Assembly: GCA_020152595.1 (NCBI GenBank)
Contig: JAIGNY010000918.1
Coordinates: 427,501 to 491,500, forward strand
Length of the DNA: 64,000 nt
Direction of reading: 5' to 3'
DNA from: Chiridota heheva
Lineage: Eukaryota > Echinodermata > Holothuroidea > Apodida > Chiridotidae
Positions 45,126 to 57,169 of the stretch are shown piece by piece (the first letter of the stretch is position 1; each line of letters opens with the position of its first letter). The position numbers were made by a program, and so were the translations under genes. Under the pieces are notes generated by a model. The model was not told the DNA's origin, did not search any database, and saw only the letters and a program-made list of their open reading frames with translations.

Positions 45126-46260
45126 GTAAAAAAAAGTAAAACAAATAAGTCTTATGGATGTGTAGAGGCAACATTAGGTAGATTGGTGTAAAATCTATTT
45201 AAATCCATTAAAGTAACTAAAAATATCCATTTCACAGCTTTATGAACGTTCAGACAATAATGTGCAAATTTGTAACTTACTGTATTAGCATGGAATTCCA
45301 ATTGCTAATCATTTTCTTTTATTGTCAGTCACAATGCTTATAAAAACAAATAAAAACTTTTAAAATTCATAACAGCTTTTTATTTTTAAGAAACAAATAA
45401 TGAGTGTCATTGGGATTGTGTTCCTATTGAAGTAACTACAATCTTCGACAAAAGTGTTGGGAAACTTACCAGAAAGTTTGCATGTAATTTTAAATGTTCA
45501 TGTACAATACTCTTCACCTAACTGCCTTCAATTCAGTCTCCATCTCATCCAATTCTCTCCTCCCCACTTTCCCCATTCCCCCACTGCCCTTTCACTTGTA
45601 ATCCAAAATGTAGTGGTAAAGAATAAAACACTCAGACATTCTGAAAATATGGATGGCAAACACAAGGATTTTCTTAAATTATTTTTTTGGCTGAAATAAA
45701 GAATAAAGTGCATATTTTTTATCTAATTAAGATAACATGGTTCAAAAAGAGTTAATGTCTTTATTACATTGTCATGAATTCTCAAAACAATTTAATGTCT
45801 GTTTTTCGACAAACATTACGACTTCCCTGTACCAAACTATTCTTCCATTGACATTTATGATATTTTTACTGAATGCTATTCAGACAATCTTGGACAAAAC
45901 TGTTGGGACACTTACCAGAAAGTTTGCATGTTATTTTAAATGTTCATGTACAGGCGTATAGATATTTTTCAGGTCATCCATTCCCTCCCCGGAGATAGAT
46001 ATTTTTCAGGTCATCCATCACCCCAACCCATTCCCCCACCCTCTGCTCCCCTTTCAGTGTTGCCGAAATTTTTCACTAAGAAAAACAGAGACATGAAAAG
46101 CAATTATCAACATTTTCCACTCATTTCACCAGCATTGAACAGGGGAACAGGGGTGTCCCAACAGTTTTGTCCATATTGTAGAAAAACAATCTGCACAAAA
46201 TTCCAGAAGATATATATTTTTCTTATTTGCCATTTTAGCAAATAGTTTTCCGATTCATAA
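45126..46260. repeat. Pair of direct repeats of about 75 bp, with a partial inverted copy
   Basis: A block with GACAAAAGTGTTGGGAAACT, TACCAGAAAGTTTGCATGTA and TTTTAAATGTTCATGTACA at 45448-45511 recurs at 45891-45953. Part of it is inverted at 46150-46172 (TGTCCCAACAGTTTTGTCCA). A 22-bp duplication (AGATATTTTTCAGGTCATCC plus AT) lies at 45960 and 45996. This could be a relic of an element with terminal repeats, but no coding part was seen. Confidence 0.6.
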
Positions 46261-48440
46261 TAATCCTATGCAACATTAATTCTAAAAGTAACTGATGCAT
46301 AAGATATATCTCAGAATTGTTTTTATAAAATAAAATTAAAACCAGAAAACTTGGACAGACTTTTGTTTTTCCACAAAGTGCAACAGCCTTTCACGTAAAT
46401 GCCTATATGCTGGATCTTCTACATACACTTTCCATGACTGATTTCTGATATTAAATCAAAGCCACAGTACCACACACATGGTTCATTAATGTCAGAGGTG
46501 GTTGTGTTTTTGAGATCCAATTCAAGAACATAATGTATTTGACATTAACATAAACATAAATACCTCAGAAGAGTACAAAATGAAGATAATATTTGCTGAT
46601 ATAAGAAAGTTGAAAGCAATGTCAAGAAAAAGTGAAAGGGCACAACGTACATGGAGGCCAATATACCATTCCTAAATGAATGGAAGGTATATCTCTCACT
46701 TTCACACCAAATTCAGAGACTTATAGAATCTTTAAAATTATCTCATAAAGAAAACAAGATATGAAAATCTGTAGATCTTTCACCTTGTTTTTCTAATTGT
46801 TCCTTTTCACATGGAATACACATGTTTGACCACAGGAAATCAGGAATGCTCTTTTAGGACTACATACACTTCAAAATTTTGATCATAAAGTACTTTAAAG
46901 TTAATATAAAGGGTGGTACAGGGGGGAAGGGAGCAGTGGTATAGCCACAGGGAAAGAATGGGGGGCCAGAACTGCCCCTCCCACTTTTTCGAGGACATTT
47001 TTAAAAAATTGATTTAATCTTAGTTTTGTATGTATTTGTTTCTTCTCAGACCCCTCACTTTTGTTAATGCTGGCTATGCCTGTAGAGGGGAGAATTCTCC
47101 ATCATGAAGATCTTAAACTTTCCCCCTTCAACTGAAACTTGTTCAAATATGTTCAATGGGTAATTAACACAAATTAAAATGTTAGATGTGTAACCTCATT
47201 GGGAACAATTATCAGTAAAATAATTGCAGTAGCTATCAATGAACTAAGATTTTATACATCCAACAACCTCCTCATACTGCAATCATGGTTAGACAAAATT
47301 AATAATGTTGTTTTAAGTACATCCGTCATCTTTTTAATATACCATCCCATAAACCATTCATCATTCCCATGACTGCATGCAAAGCTCTTGTTTTGCAGTA
47401 CTTGTTAAGTTTTATTTTCATATTTAAAAAACAACATCACTGGAAGAGTTAAGGTACGATTCCATCCAGAACGCAAAGTGTACATCAGTATGATTTGTTT
47501 CTTCTTTATATGCAAACGTTACTTTCAGCATTGCTTTGTGGATCTTCAATTATGTTTTCCTTCATCAGACAACACATGATCACATTGTGCTTGCAGTTCT
47601 CTAATTTCACATTTAATATACATGATAGCATTTTATTTAAGGGCCTTAAGTATTATCACAGGACATCAATCTTGGTTTATATTTTCTGTCTGTTTTCCAT
47701 CATCATTTTATGCTAGCCCTCTACTGAGAGAAAACTTGCTTACTAAATTACTTTTGTCCCTTTGATATGTCAAGTAGGTTTTTAAACCAACTATTAGCAA
47801 TAGTCATAAGTGTCTGACCAAACAAAGATTCCCTACTACTTACAATTTGTCATTGTTACCATGTTGGTTTTATCATCATTAATAGAGAGGGGCCAATTGG
47901 CAATCAAATTCCCGAAAGATGCGATGTGTAACCACTGATTTTACGACTTTGCGATTTGCAAGCAGGGCCACTATTTCTACAACTCACAACTAAATGTGTT
48001 AAAAATACTCATTTTTAACTTAGATATTTTACTGTACTTTTATCTAACATTTGTAACAGTTGAATTTTTTTTTTTTCTTCATTTAAGACCAACATTATGC
48101 GATTTGATAAAAATTTGAGTGAATTATGGGACGATAAAAAATTATATATTGGAGACAATTGAACCTGTGAAATTTATGGGACGCAATAATGTTTTTCGAG
48201 TGGGTTCCACACAAGGCTTTCGCCGATACATCGCTGTTCACTTGTGTCTGACATGTAGCCAGAAAGAAAGACAATATCTCAAGCTATCTAATGAAACTTG
48301 AGTTTTACGTTTTCAATTATTTTTTTGTACAAAAAGTTGAAAACTATTTTCATTTTCATTTTTAGACTTGTATATCAAAAAACTGAAGTATTGTTTGAAA
48401 GAGAATTTACTTATCTCTAAAATGAGACGTAAACCATACA
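46261..48440. other. Intron 1 sequence with no recognised feature
   Basis: About 2.2 kb of AT-rich sequence without recognisable genes or repeats. Confidence 0.4.
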
Positions 48441-48446
48441 ACACAA

Positions 48447-48545
48447 ATGATACAAATCCCCTCGCGGCTAATAACATGCTTTCCATCCTCTGTCACAACT
48501 GCCATCCCACCCACCCTCTGTTCTGCATGATGTCCCATCCTGGAA
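48447..48545 (+). repeat. Family C leader with a short CCATCCCACC piece
   Basis: GATACAAATCCCCTCGCGGC, TAATAACATGCTTTCCATCC and TGCCATCCCACC match the leaders at 54716 and 62287. The tandem part is very short here. Confidence 0.7.
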
Positions 48546-51435
48546 TTTTGGACTTCTTTTATATGTTCATCATGTACTTCCATATTTTTGGCCTTCAATA
48601 TTCTGTTTGAATAAATTTCTGTTGAATTGAACTTTCTCCAGTATTTGTGTATTTCTCTTCTCTTGAGAAACACCCTGTACTAATAATTATTTCCATACCC
48701 CAGTCACAGTATTTTTACACGTCAAAGATATTTCACAAATGTCTTTATCTTAAGGCAGATTTAATTGCATTTGCTGATGACACAACTGTCCTTTTTACAT
48801 GGTCCTTCAGTAAATGCTGAGCCTGATGACACACTGATATTTTACCAAAATTTCCCTTATCTCTCTGTCACTGGTTACTTCAAATGCTCATACATAAATC
48901 TAGAAAGAATCCCCATCACTGTTTCATGTTATAATTTGCTGTTTTTTATAGAAGCCATACAGAAAATAAATCCTACTGGAAGGAACACAGAAACCATGGG
49001 GAAGGAGGAAGGGGGGGGAGGGGGGGGGGGGGTGAGCAGCAAACTAATAAATTTACAATAAGATACAAAAACACCATACAAAATATATAAATATGGAAAA
49101 ATGAGAGGGGGAGGGGGGGACAAATTCTGTTGCCCCCTAATCACGCCTATGGGAAGAAATATCTTTATAACAAGGTATAATAGTCACATCAAGTAGAATT
49201 CTTTTCTAAATTACTGTAAGCAAAAATCAATATGATAGAGAATTAAAAAAGAAACCTACAGTTATGCCAGAAAATGTATCTTAAAAGCTTGTGGTTTTAA
49301 CACCAATTTTGTTCTTAAATTGTCTTGTATCATATATGAACAAGAAAGTATGGGAAAATATTAAGTATTTATGTATTTCAAGTTTAAGTATCAAAGATGG
49401 TGTTAGCTTATAGGAAAACACTATTAGAATTCCCTGCCCAGAAGGTTACGGCCGAAAATTTTAGTTACTGGTGTACTGAAACTATAAATTATTCACAAAA
49501 GGTCACTGCATATGCATTTGTTTGATAGGAAATGACACCAGGGCTTCATGAGAGATTCAAAATAATTCAGTAGCATAAATAATTGTGTGTTTTTTTATGT
49601 GGAAAAGAAAAAAAATCCTTGTTTTTGTATCTATATTTGCTATTTCCAACAAATTCTTTCAAAAACTCAAAATCATATTATCCTTTCTATTTTCAGTTGA
49701 AAACAAAACTTGCTTGAGATCAAAGTCCAATCAAAATGTTACTTTCAGTTTTCAGTGTTGGCCTGAAGCAAATCTTATTCCAAATTACAATGTGTATTTG
49801 TATTCACAACGTTCTGCTTCAGTTTTCATAGTTCTAATATTGATTATCTTCAAATTTGTATCAGGTGACCTCTCTCGGAAATGTTAATCATGATCTGGTA
49901 CATGAAAACATTTACTGAGGCATTCCCAAGGTTCTATTAAAACTCAGAATGCACAATAATCCTAAATTTATTCCAAATTACAATAATGAAGCAGAAAGAT
50001 TAATATGCTACATTGATAGAGCAAAGATGCAAGGCAATGGCATCAATAGCTAATACCTCGCTGGATGAACAGAACAGGAAATATGATACAAAAACAGCAG
50101 AACAAATGAGAGGTATGGGATGATGAAATTTGTGAGCTATTGATGAAAAGATCGCTATGCTGTTAAGGGAGCACAGCCAACTCAAGATATGCAGGGTTTC
50201 TTTAAGCGGCCGCGCCAGGCCCCGTGAACAAACGAAAACGTTTTTTTCGAAGAGTCACGAACGGATTAAAACACCCAAATGCATTCAGGCAGAGAGCTCA
50301 ATAACTTCCATCCATTGTGTGCTGAATACAATAGCACCTATTCACTGCGAGATCGCAGAGAATCTCACGATAATGTTACATGTAAATGAGTGAATTTGAA
50401 GTTTAATAATGTTCTTATCACGTACAATATTTTGGGGTATAACTGTTATCTGTAACAGGAATTAAAAACTGGGTACAATTGTGATTATAATTCAATGAAA
50501 CAGTGGTCCATATACTCTCAAAATTCTTCCCTAAATATCGTAGTCCATTTACATTTTGAAACTAGTAGAATTTCTAATAAACTCAATAAGGCAAAGTGAT
50601 AAAGGCCGTTATTTCAATAATTATAACAGAAACAAGTTATTTTAGATATCAAAAAGACATATCCCTGATTATAGTCATGAAAATCATGTAAAATTGTATT
50701 CAAATCACGGAACATGTTTTAGTTTATTCTATTTCTGTTGTTGTAATGAAGCAGAGGGAAGAAAAACTATTCTACTTCTTGAAGGACTCCTGGGCCTTAG
50801 GCCTACATACACCGTGCATCTTTTTGTTCTGAAATAAATTCACATAAAAACTTGTTTGTACTCTTTTCTATATTATCTTAATATAATTACTTCATCATGC
50901 TGGTTGCTGTTGCTTTTCAAACTAATTTCGTTCATATTTTTTGTATGCTGCACACCATCGTTTAGCATCATGGATAATTCCCAGGGCGGGGAAGTATTCT
51001 CCATTTAAAGGCCTATCACAAAGATTTGCATTCATTATTTAAATTAAACAGAACTTCCAACCAAAAAATTACTACTTGCAAAATGGGAAACCATGGCCCC
51101 TGTTGTCCTCGCGGGTGCAGCCCGAAACAAAATACAAACCAAATAGATAAAAAGAAAAGCAAAGGATCAGCAAAATAAAAGTATAAAGAAGATCAACTCC
51201 GATTTCATGCTTTATTCCGAAATATATATCTATTCCAAAAATCAGGTAAAATTAAGTCCTGAAATCTTTCCTCCAACTATTAAGAAAGTTTATAACGTAA
51301 TAAGAAACGAAAACATAGTTTGTGGTTTTATTCCATAAACAAATAAAGTGAAAAGAAAGAAAACCAATTCAGATATTTAAAGGTCTATAAGACTACAAAA
51401 AGTCAAGTGCTGAGTAATCAGGACACTTTTGTGAC
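48546..51435. other. Intron 1 sequence; G-run at 49008-49032
   Basis: A G-rich run with a 14-base uninterrupted G stretch lies near 49018-49031, followed by smaller G-rich words at 49105-49120. Nothing else recognised in about 2.9 kb. Confidence 0.4.
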
Positions 51436-51439
51436 TGAA

Positions 51440-53830
51440 TGTTTGTTTGATGAGGGATTAATGGCACCACGATAACGAGGGTCAAATTGTGCCTGAGAGG
51501 TCAGATCATTCTAGATAGGAAGGAAAGGAAACATGGGGAGAATCAGAGATATACAAGAACAAAAAGTCAGAAAGCTGTGATCTTGAGAGGAGGTGCATGG
51601 GTGAAAAAAGTAGAGAGAGGGGGTGGAAGTGGAGAATTAAATATGGTTGCAGAGGGAAGCATGATGAAGGAAGGAGATAATTTTATCAAGAAGGATTTTC
51701 GGGAAGAACTCGGCAATTGAGTTGTGGGGAGCGAGGGAAGCTCTGGAAAGGTTGTACAGGGGCATGCAAGGAGAACGTGATGGACTGTAAGGGTGCAATG
51801 GCAATTGTTGCAGCTATTCTAAGACGGGTAATATGAACGTTGTCGATACGAGAAAAGTTGTTGATGGTGGGTTTGATCGGAATGGTGGGCTGGATGACGT
51901 GGAGTTTGTTGTCAATTTGCGAGTTCAATGAGGTTTGCCAGCAGTCACGAACAAGGGAAGCGATAAGCAGTTTGATGTCAGAAAGGGTTTTGGATAAAGG
52001 GGTAGGGGGGAAGTTGAGGGCAAGCTTAGTGGCTGCATCAGCCCTGTCATTGTCAGGGATGCCAACATGGCTGGGTATCCAGAAGAAAAGAATACTTTTC
52101 CTGCAGAGGGTGGGCAAAAGGAGTTTCCGAAGGAGGAGGTGGGATGTGAAGTTATTCCATTTAAGATTGAGTAAAGAAGTAAGAACAGCCTTTGAGTCGG
52201 AGAAAATGGCAAAGTGGCTTAGCGGAGAGTACTCAATAAAGTTGGGGCGAGGAGAATGGCCTTTGCCTTGGCTGAAAAGATGGACGAGTATTCGGAAAGT
52301 CTGCTACTGAGGGTGATGCTTTGGATGAAGGCAGCAGCAGCTGTCTTGTTTCCATCCTTGGAGCCATCAGTATAGATGGAGGTGTAGTTTCAGAGTTGGT
52401 TTTTAATTTGGTTGTGGAGATTGATGAAGAGGTTAGGGTGGGTTTGGGTTTTGTGACAAGTTGAGAGGCCCATGTAGATAAAAGGAAGGGGGATGGCCCT
52501 GGGAGGAAAAGTGGGCCAGGAGAAGGTGCTGAGAGTGGCGGGGTTGTTGCCGCGATGAAAGAGGTCTGATTTATTGCGTAAGCTAAACGGAGGGGATAGG
52601 ATTTTAGTCCTATCAAAGAGGGTGGGAAAATTGGGGTACCTAATGAGGTTGTAAACAGGGTTCTGGGTGTTGGTGAGGACTCTAAAAGCATAGGAGAGGC
52701 TAAGCTTTGTACATCAAAGTAGAAAGGGGGGCTCGTTGGCTTATGTGAATGCTGGTGATTGGAGAGGTCCTATAGGCACCTAGACAAACCCTGAGGGCTT
52801 CATTTTGCATGGTGTTAATGTGGTGGAGGTATGAGTTGTGAGCGACACAGTGGACAATATTGCCTTAATCAAGCTTGGCACGAATGGTGAGCCTAAAGAT
52901 TTTGAGGAGAGCATGGCGGTTTGCACCCCAAGTGGTGTTGGAGAGGAGGCGGAGAAGGTTGAGGAAGCTGTTGCATTTCTGTTTCAGGTTGGTGATGTGT
53001 TGCTTGTAGGAGAGCTTCAGGTCTAGAGTTAAACCCAGGGACTTCATGTGTATAACTGTAGGGATGAGATTGCCATTGAGCACGAGGTTCGGGTTGGGCT
53101 GGAGGTTGTTGAAATGACAGAAGTGCATGCAGACTGTCTTTTCTTTGGAGAATTTAAAACCGTTATTGTTGCACCAGACTTGCAGCTGGTTGAGGCTGAA
53201 TTGGAGTCTACTTTCGACAAGAGGAAAGCTAGGGGAGGAGTAGAAGACGGTGAAGTCGTCCACGTAGAGGGTATGTTTGATGTTGGGGCAAAGGTTGTCC
53301 GCAATGTCATTAATGCTCAGGTTGAAAAGAGTGGGAGAGAGGATGCTGCCTTGAGGAACGCCTTCTTCTTGGGGGTAGGGGTTAAAGAGGGTGTGGCCAA
53401 TACGAACTTGGAACTGCCTGGGCGAGAGGAAGTTTTAAATAAAGATGGGGAGATGGCTTCTGAGGCCGATGGTGTGAAGTTTGTGAATAATGCCGTATTT
53501 CCAAGTAGTGTCAAAAGCTTTCTCAAGGTGGAAAAAATGGCAATGAGGTATTCCTTTTTTGCAAAGGATTCCTAAATAGCGGTGTCGAGCGTAATTAACT
53601 GGTCTAGGGTATTGGGACGTTTCCGGAAGCTGCTTTGGTGAGGGGAGAGGATTCTTTTGGTCTCAAAGAACCAGTTTAGTCTCTGATTAATTATCCTTTC
53701 CATAATTTTACAGAGACAGCAGGTGAGGGCGATGGGGCGGTAGCTGGAGAGGTCGGTACTGTCCTACCCCGGTTTAAGGACGGGGGTGACAATAGCTGTC
53801 CTCCAGATAGGGGAAAGGAGTGTGATTAAA
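51440..53830 (-). pseudogene. I-like non-LTR retrotransposon, copy 3 (longest)
   Basis: In minus-strand order: RT blocks TPVLKPG and YRPIALTCCLCKIM, HLEKAFDTTWKYGIIHKL, VPQGSILSPTLFNLSI, then catalytic YVDDFTVFYSS and SLGLTLDLKLSYKQHI. RNase H follows, with a YTDGSK-type region, FFWIPSHVGIPDNDRADAAT and a partial C-terminal HITRLRI block. Several frameshifts and stops are present. The 5' end is truncated before the full RT and no endonuclease was seen. The 3' end shares CACGATAACGAGGGTCAAAT-like sequence with the other copies. Same orientation as the host gene. Confidence 0.9.
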
Positions 53831-54109
53831 ATCACTGATCCGTGTTAGATGTCTTAGTGCAAGAAATCTGTTTGCAAACTCGTGATAAAAATAGTTGTGT
53901 ATTATATGCCGGATGTGAGTAATGAACTGTGAATGATTGACGGACCATTTCTCCTAAGGAAAGATATTGCTTCATGTGATCCTGATTACTTGTGGTTTTC
54001 AGAATGAAGAAAAAAAGAGGAAAAGTCTGGCCTAGCTTGCTTATATATCAGGTTGGGTCTAGACTGTTTGAAATCTTGAACAACTAATGCAGGATACTAG
54101 TTCATATAT
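53831..54109. other. Stretch with no recognised feature
   Basis: Nothing recognised. Confidence 0.4.
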
Positions 54110-54295
54110 GACCGGTTAGCTCAAATGGTAGAGCACCTGCTTTCCAGCCGGAAGGTTGTGGTTTCAATCCTTGATGGAGTCATACCAAAGACTTACAAAA
54201 ATGGCATTTTCTATTGTAAAGCGCTTCGAGTACACACACTGTGTGGTAAGGAGCAATATATCAACTGCATATTAGTATTATTGTTATTATGAGCT
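54110..54295 (+). mobile_element. tRNA-derived SINE, family S3, with L2-like tail
   Basis: The tRNA-like head has GGTTAGCTCAAATGGTAGAG (A box) and GGTTTCAATCC (B box). The tail has GTAAAGCGCTTCGAGTACAC, GCAATATATCAACTGCATAT and an ATT-rich end (TATTATTGTTATTAT). The AAAGCGCTTTGAGTA and ATATAAxTGCAT...ATTATT tail is the one shared by L2-mobilised SINEs. It lies in intron 1. Confidence 0.8.
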
Positions 54296-54715
54296 TTGAT
54301 TGCAAATAAGTTAATAGGTTCCAATTGCAGGTTTTTTAAAGTATGAACAGTTTCAATTACTAGCTTGATGCAAGATCACCATTTCTATGAGGTTTTCTTT
54401 TCAACAGCTGTTAGTTTTAAATTGCCTTTTATTAGAGGGGTAGGGGGGAGGGGAATTCATTATGTGACGTATATATATGTGCCACCCGAGCAGATGCCTT
54501 TTTTGCATCATTTTCGTAGAGCAGGTTTAAAAAAAAAAAAAAAAAATTGTTTTTATAGGGCAGATTCCAAAAAAAAATCATTTTACTCTGTTAATTTCCT
54601 ACTGCTGGTCCATTTTCGTTGAATACTCGCAACTGTAGGTATCAAAATTGACTTCTTTTATATTGTAGGTATCAAAATTGTTTAATTTCGAACAGGTACC
54701 AACAAGATATCACAG

Positions 54716-55285
54716 ACGATGCAAATCCCCTCACCGCTAATAACATGCTTTCCACCCTATGTTACAACTGCCATCCCACCCTCTATTCTGCATGACGTCC
54801 CATCCTATATCCCTCCCTACAGAAAACCTTATATGAAATCAGGATACCATTCCACAACATGACCCATACACCATCACACCTGCAATCAAGATAATATTTC
54901 ATCATATGCCTTGCCAGTGCCCTGTCCCATGCCACCCTGTCCCACATGCCATCCCTCCCTGTCCCCATATACCATTCCACTTTGTCCCACATCCCACCCC
55001 TTCTGGTACCATGTGCCATCCTACCCTGTCCCATCCTACACTGTCCCACATGCCATCCTTCCATATACCACGTGCCATCCCACCCTGCTCTACAGGCCAT
55101 TCCATCCTATCCCACATACTATACCACTCTGTCCCATGTGCCATCCCACCTAAAATCCAGACGATGTGCCATCCTGACTCACATGTCATTACACTCTGTC
55201 CCCATGCCATCCTACCTTGTTCCACATACCATCCCAACCTGTCATAAATGCCATGAAACTACCTTGTTTCACATGCCATGCCACC
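54716..55285 (+). repeat. Family C leader with CATGCCATCCCACCCTGTCC minisatellite, left part
   Basis: The leader GATGCAAATCCCCTCACCGC is followed by degenerate units of about 20-24 bp (CCACATGCCATCCCACCCTG and variants). The array resumes after the SINE at 55288..55475. The open frames on both strands are repeat artefacts. Confidence 0.85.
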
Positions 55286-55287
55286 CT

Positions 55288-55475
55288 GTCCTATATGCAT
55301 AGCATAGCATAGCAAGGTTTAACGTCCCAAAAGCATCCATTGCTGAACATTATATCAAGACAGCCACGGCCTTATATAACCAGTTGTGAACTCACTGGTT
55401 GCAGACTCACCGAGATACGAGCCCACTATGCGAGCGTTAAGATAAAGTACTTACCACTACACCATGGAGGGAGGT
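55288..55475 (-). mobile_element. SINE family S2, full copy
   Basis: On the minus strand the head CCATGGTGTAGTGGTAAGTA and GGCTCGTATCTC (B-box-like) are tRNA-like. The body has GTGAGTCTGCAACCAGTGAG, GGCCGTGGCTGTCTTGATAT and GGGACGTTAAACCTTGCTAT. The tail is a TGCTATGCTATGC repeat. It interrupts the CATG minisatellite, with ATAGCATA-like words on both sides. Fragments lie at 9.3 and 33.4 kb. Confidence 0.8.
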
Positions 55476-55509
55476 CTGTAAAAATTAATATATTATTAAA
55501 TGTTTCCTA

Positions 55510-55980
55510 CCAAATAGCATAACATAGCATATGCCATGACATCCTGTCCCACATTCAGTGGTACTTTGTCCCACATTCCCCCCTGTCCCACATGCCATCC
55601 CACCCTGTCCCACATTTCATCCCATCCTATTCCCTATGCCATCATACCTTCATCCTAATTCCTACATCTACCAATCATTCTACCATCTTCCACCCAACAT
55701 TCTTTCCTCTAACTCCCATTGCCTCACTTCTATCAACTCAACATGCCCCATTCACTTAGCATCCCCCTTCGCCCGCCATCCTCTGTTTATCTGCCATCCT
55801 CTGTTTATCTGCCATCCTCCATTCACCTACCATCCTCTATTCCTCAACATGCCCCATTCACCTACCATCTGCCATTTACCTACTACCAACCCACCTTTTG
55901 CCATCCACCCATCTACCAAATATACTCTTAACCAACTCATCATTCCAACCTTCACTATAACTTTGACACTTCCAATAGAA
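55510..55980 (+). repeat. CCATCC-type minisatellite, right part
   Basis: Continuation of the family C array, with CATGCCATCCCACCCTGTCC units grading into looser CTGCCATCCTCTGTTTATCT units near 55780-55830 and CA/CT-rich sequence after that. Confidence 0.8.
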
Positions 55981-56608
55981 ACATGCTCAGGTTTTTTCCC
56001 TTTTAAACCAAATAGGCTGTACTAGGCTACCAAATCAGAAGGAAAATTTATTGCAGATTAACTTGGGGAGTTTATCATAAGCTGGTTATGTTTCCACTCT
56101 ATTCTAACAAAACCTTCATGTTTTTTTCCTTATTCATTTCCAAGACTCTTCATTATAAATTCCATTCAGTCGTCAATTCTATTATTCAACTTTTACAAAA
56201 AAATTGTATCCTAGAACAAATCCTTTATATGCTGCTATTCAAGTCTGGAATGCATTTGTTCTCTTTTATATAAATGTCTTTTCATAAAAATAGTGCTTTT
56301 GTTCCCTAGTAGCTGAACAATGCATGAGGTCGAACAGACAATAGATGTGGATGGATGGAGGAATGGTAAAGATGCTATATCCTCTCTTTACCAACTTCGT
56401 TGGCGAGGGGATAAAAAGTCTGTCTTACTGTAAGTATTGTTTTTCGGTTGATGGGCTGCACACCCATACCACTTTAAGTATGAACTTTCTACCACTTTTA
56501 GTATGAAGTCCCCCCCCCCTCTCCATGGCCTTTCATCCCATCTCAAGCAAAACAGAGGGGAAATGATGCGCCCTTAGATAACAATAACAATATTAATTAA
56601 TTGTTTAC

Positions 56609-57166
56609 CTGTTTATTCCGCAATGATATAAAGTACTTAAGGCTGGTTGGTCTTGAAGACATGTCTATATGGGCTTCCTTGCTAACATTTGTTTCTCTGC
56701 TAACATTCTCCTCATTTGAAAGTACTGGACTTGTTTGGGTTAAAAGTGCTTCTTCACTTTCACATAAATGAGTTCTAGTCTCATTTGTTCTGTTACCATC
56801 TGAGTCATTTAAAAGCTTCCGTAGCTTTGGGTGGTTCTGAAGCATTATGAGCACATCATCTAAGCTGTAGTTTTTCACAGGTATTTCTAGTAATAATTTA
56901 TCACCATCACATTTTATTTTGGCAGGTTGCATCCCTTCCTTCAACTTGGGGCCGACATGCATGAATTTTTCATTGGTTTCTAGGACAGATGCTCGAATAC
57001 TTTTCTTCATTTGGTCGTTTTCGGTGATTGTGATGTTGTGTTTTAATGTTTCGACCGTGCCCTGAGGGACTGCAATTGTGTTTATTTTCTTCTCCATAAA
57101 AAGAAGGCATGAGAAGACCAGGAATAATGAGTACAGGATGAGGCCGATCAGCACCGTCTTGTTCTC
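56609..57166 (-). CDS. ST6GALNAC: Sialyltransferase exon 1 of those found: membrane anchor and stem
   Basis: This 186-codon exon begins after a good acceptor (pyrimidine-rich tract ending TTTCAG, AG at 57167-57168) and ends at CAG|GTAAAC. Both ends are in phase 0. Residues 5-23 form a hydrophobic signal-anchor (VLIGLILYSLFLVFSCLLF), followed by the basic EKK and a low-complexity stem. The stem carries seven N-glycosylation sequons (NIT, NYS, NDS, NRT, NET and two NVS), as expected for a lumenal segment. The stem itself has no motif specific to the family. Membership rests on topology, matching phase with the sialylmotif L exon, and absence of any competing gene between them. An ATG-containing exon must lie upstream at higher coordinates, because the reading frame enters this exon through a splice site. 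No start codon is chosen here. Confidence 0.75.
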
Positions 57167-57169
57167 CTG

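Larger units (their letters stand above)
5483..57166 (-). other. ST6GALNAC: Gene model: ST6GalNAc-type sialyltransferase, four coding exons over about 51.7 kb
   Basis: Four minus-strand exons join into one GT29 sialyltransferase: 56609..57166, 43618..44018, 41467..41573 and 5483..5738. Introns are about 12,590, 2,044 and 35,728 bp and all show GT..AG ends. Members of this family transfer sialic acid from CMP-sialic acid in alpha-2,6 linkage to GalNAc on O-glycans or gangliosides, in the Golgi lumen. Sialylmotifs L, S, III and VS occur in the family order. The joined exons give about 440 residues plus an unfound start exon, longer than I recall for vertebrate ST6GalNAc III-VI because of a long stem. 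Three of the four boundary phases are consistent: exon 1 end and exon 2 start are both phase 0, and exon 3 ends with two bases that exon 4 completes. The exon 2 to 3 join is one base short. Subfamily III, V or VI cannot be assigned by eye. Introns are packed with mobile elements. Confidence 0.9.

Noticed and set aside
45448-45953. Solo LTR pair of an LTR retrotransposon
   Set aside because: The repeats are only about 75 bp, lack TG..CA ends, and no gag, protease or integrase sequence lies between them.
52838-53575. Long plus-strand frames rich in E, V and G
   Set aside because: Antisense shadow of the I-like LINE RT region, which has the catalytic YVDD box on the minus strand.
54110-54185. 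Functional tRNA gene
   Set aside because: It has A and B boxes but poor acceptor pairing, and it is followed by an L2-like SINE tail. It is a SINE head.
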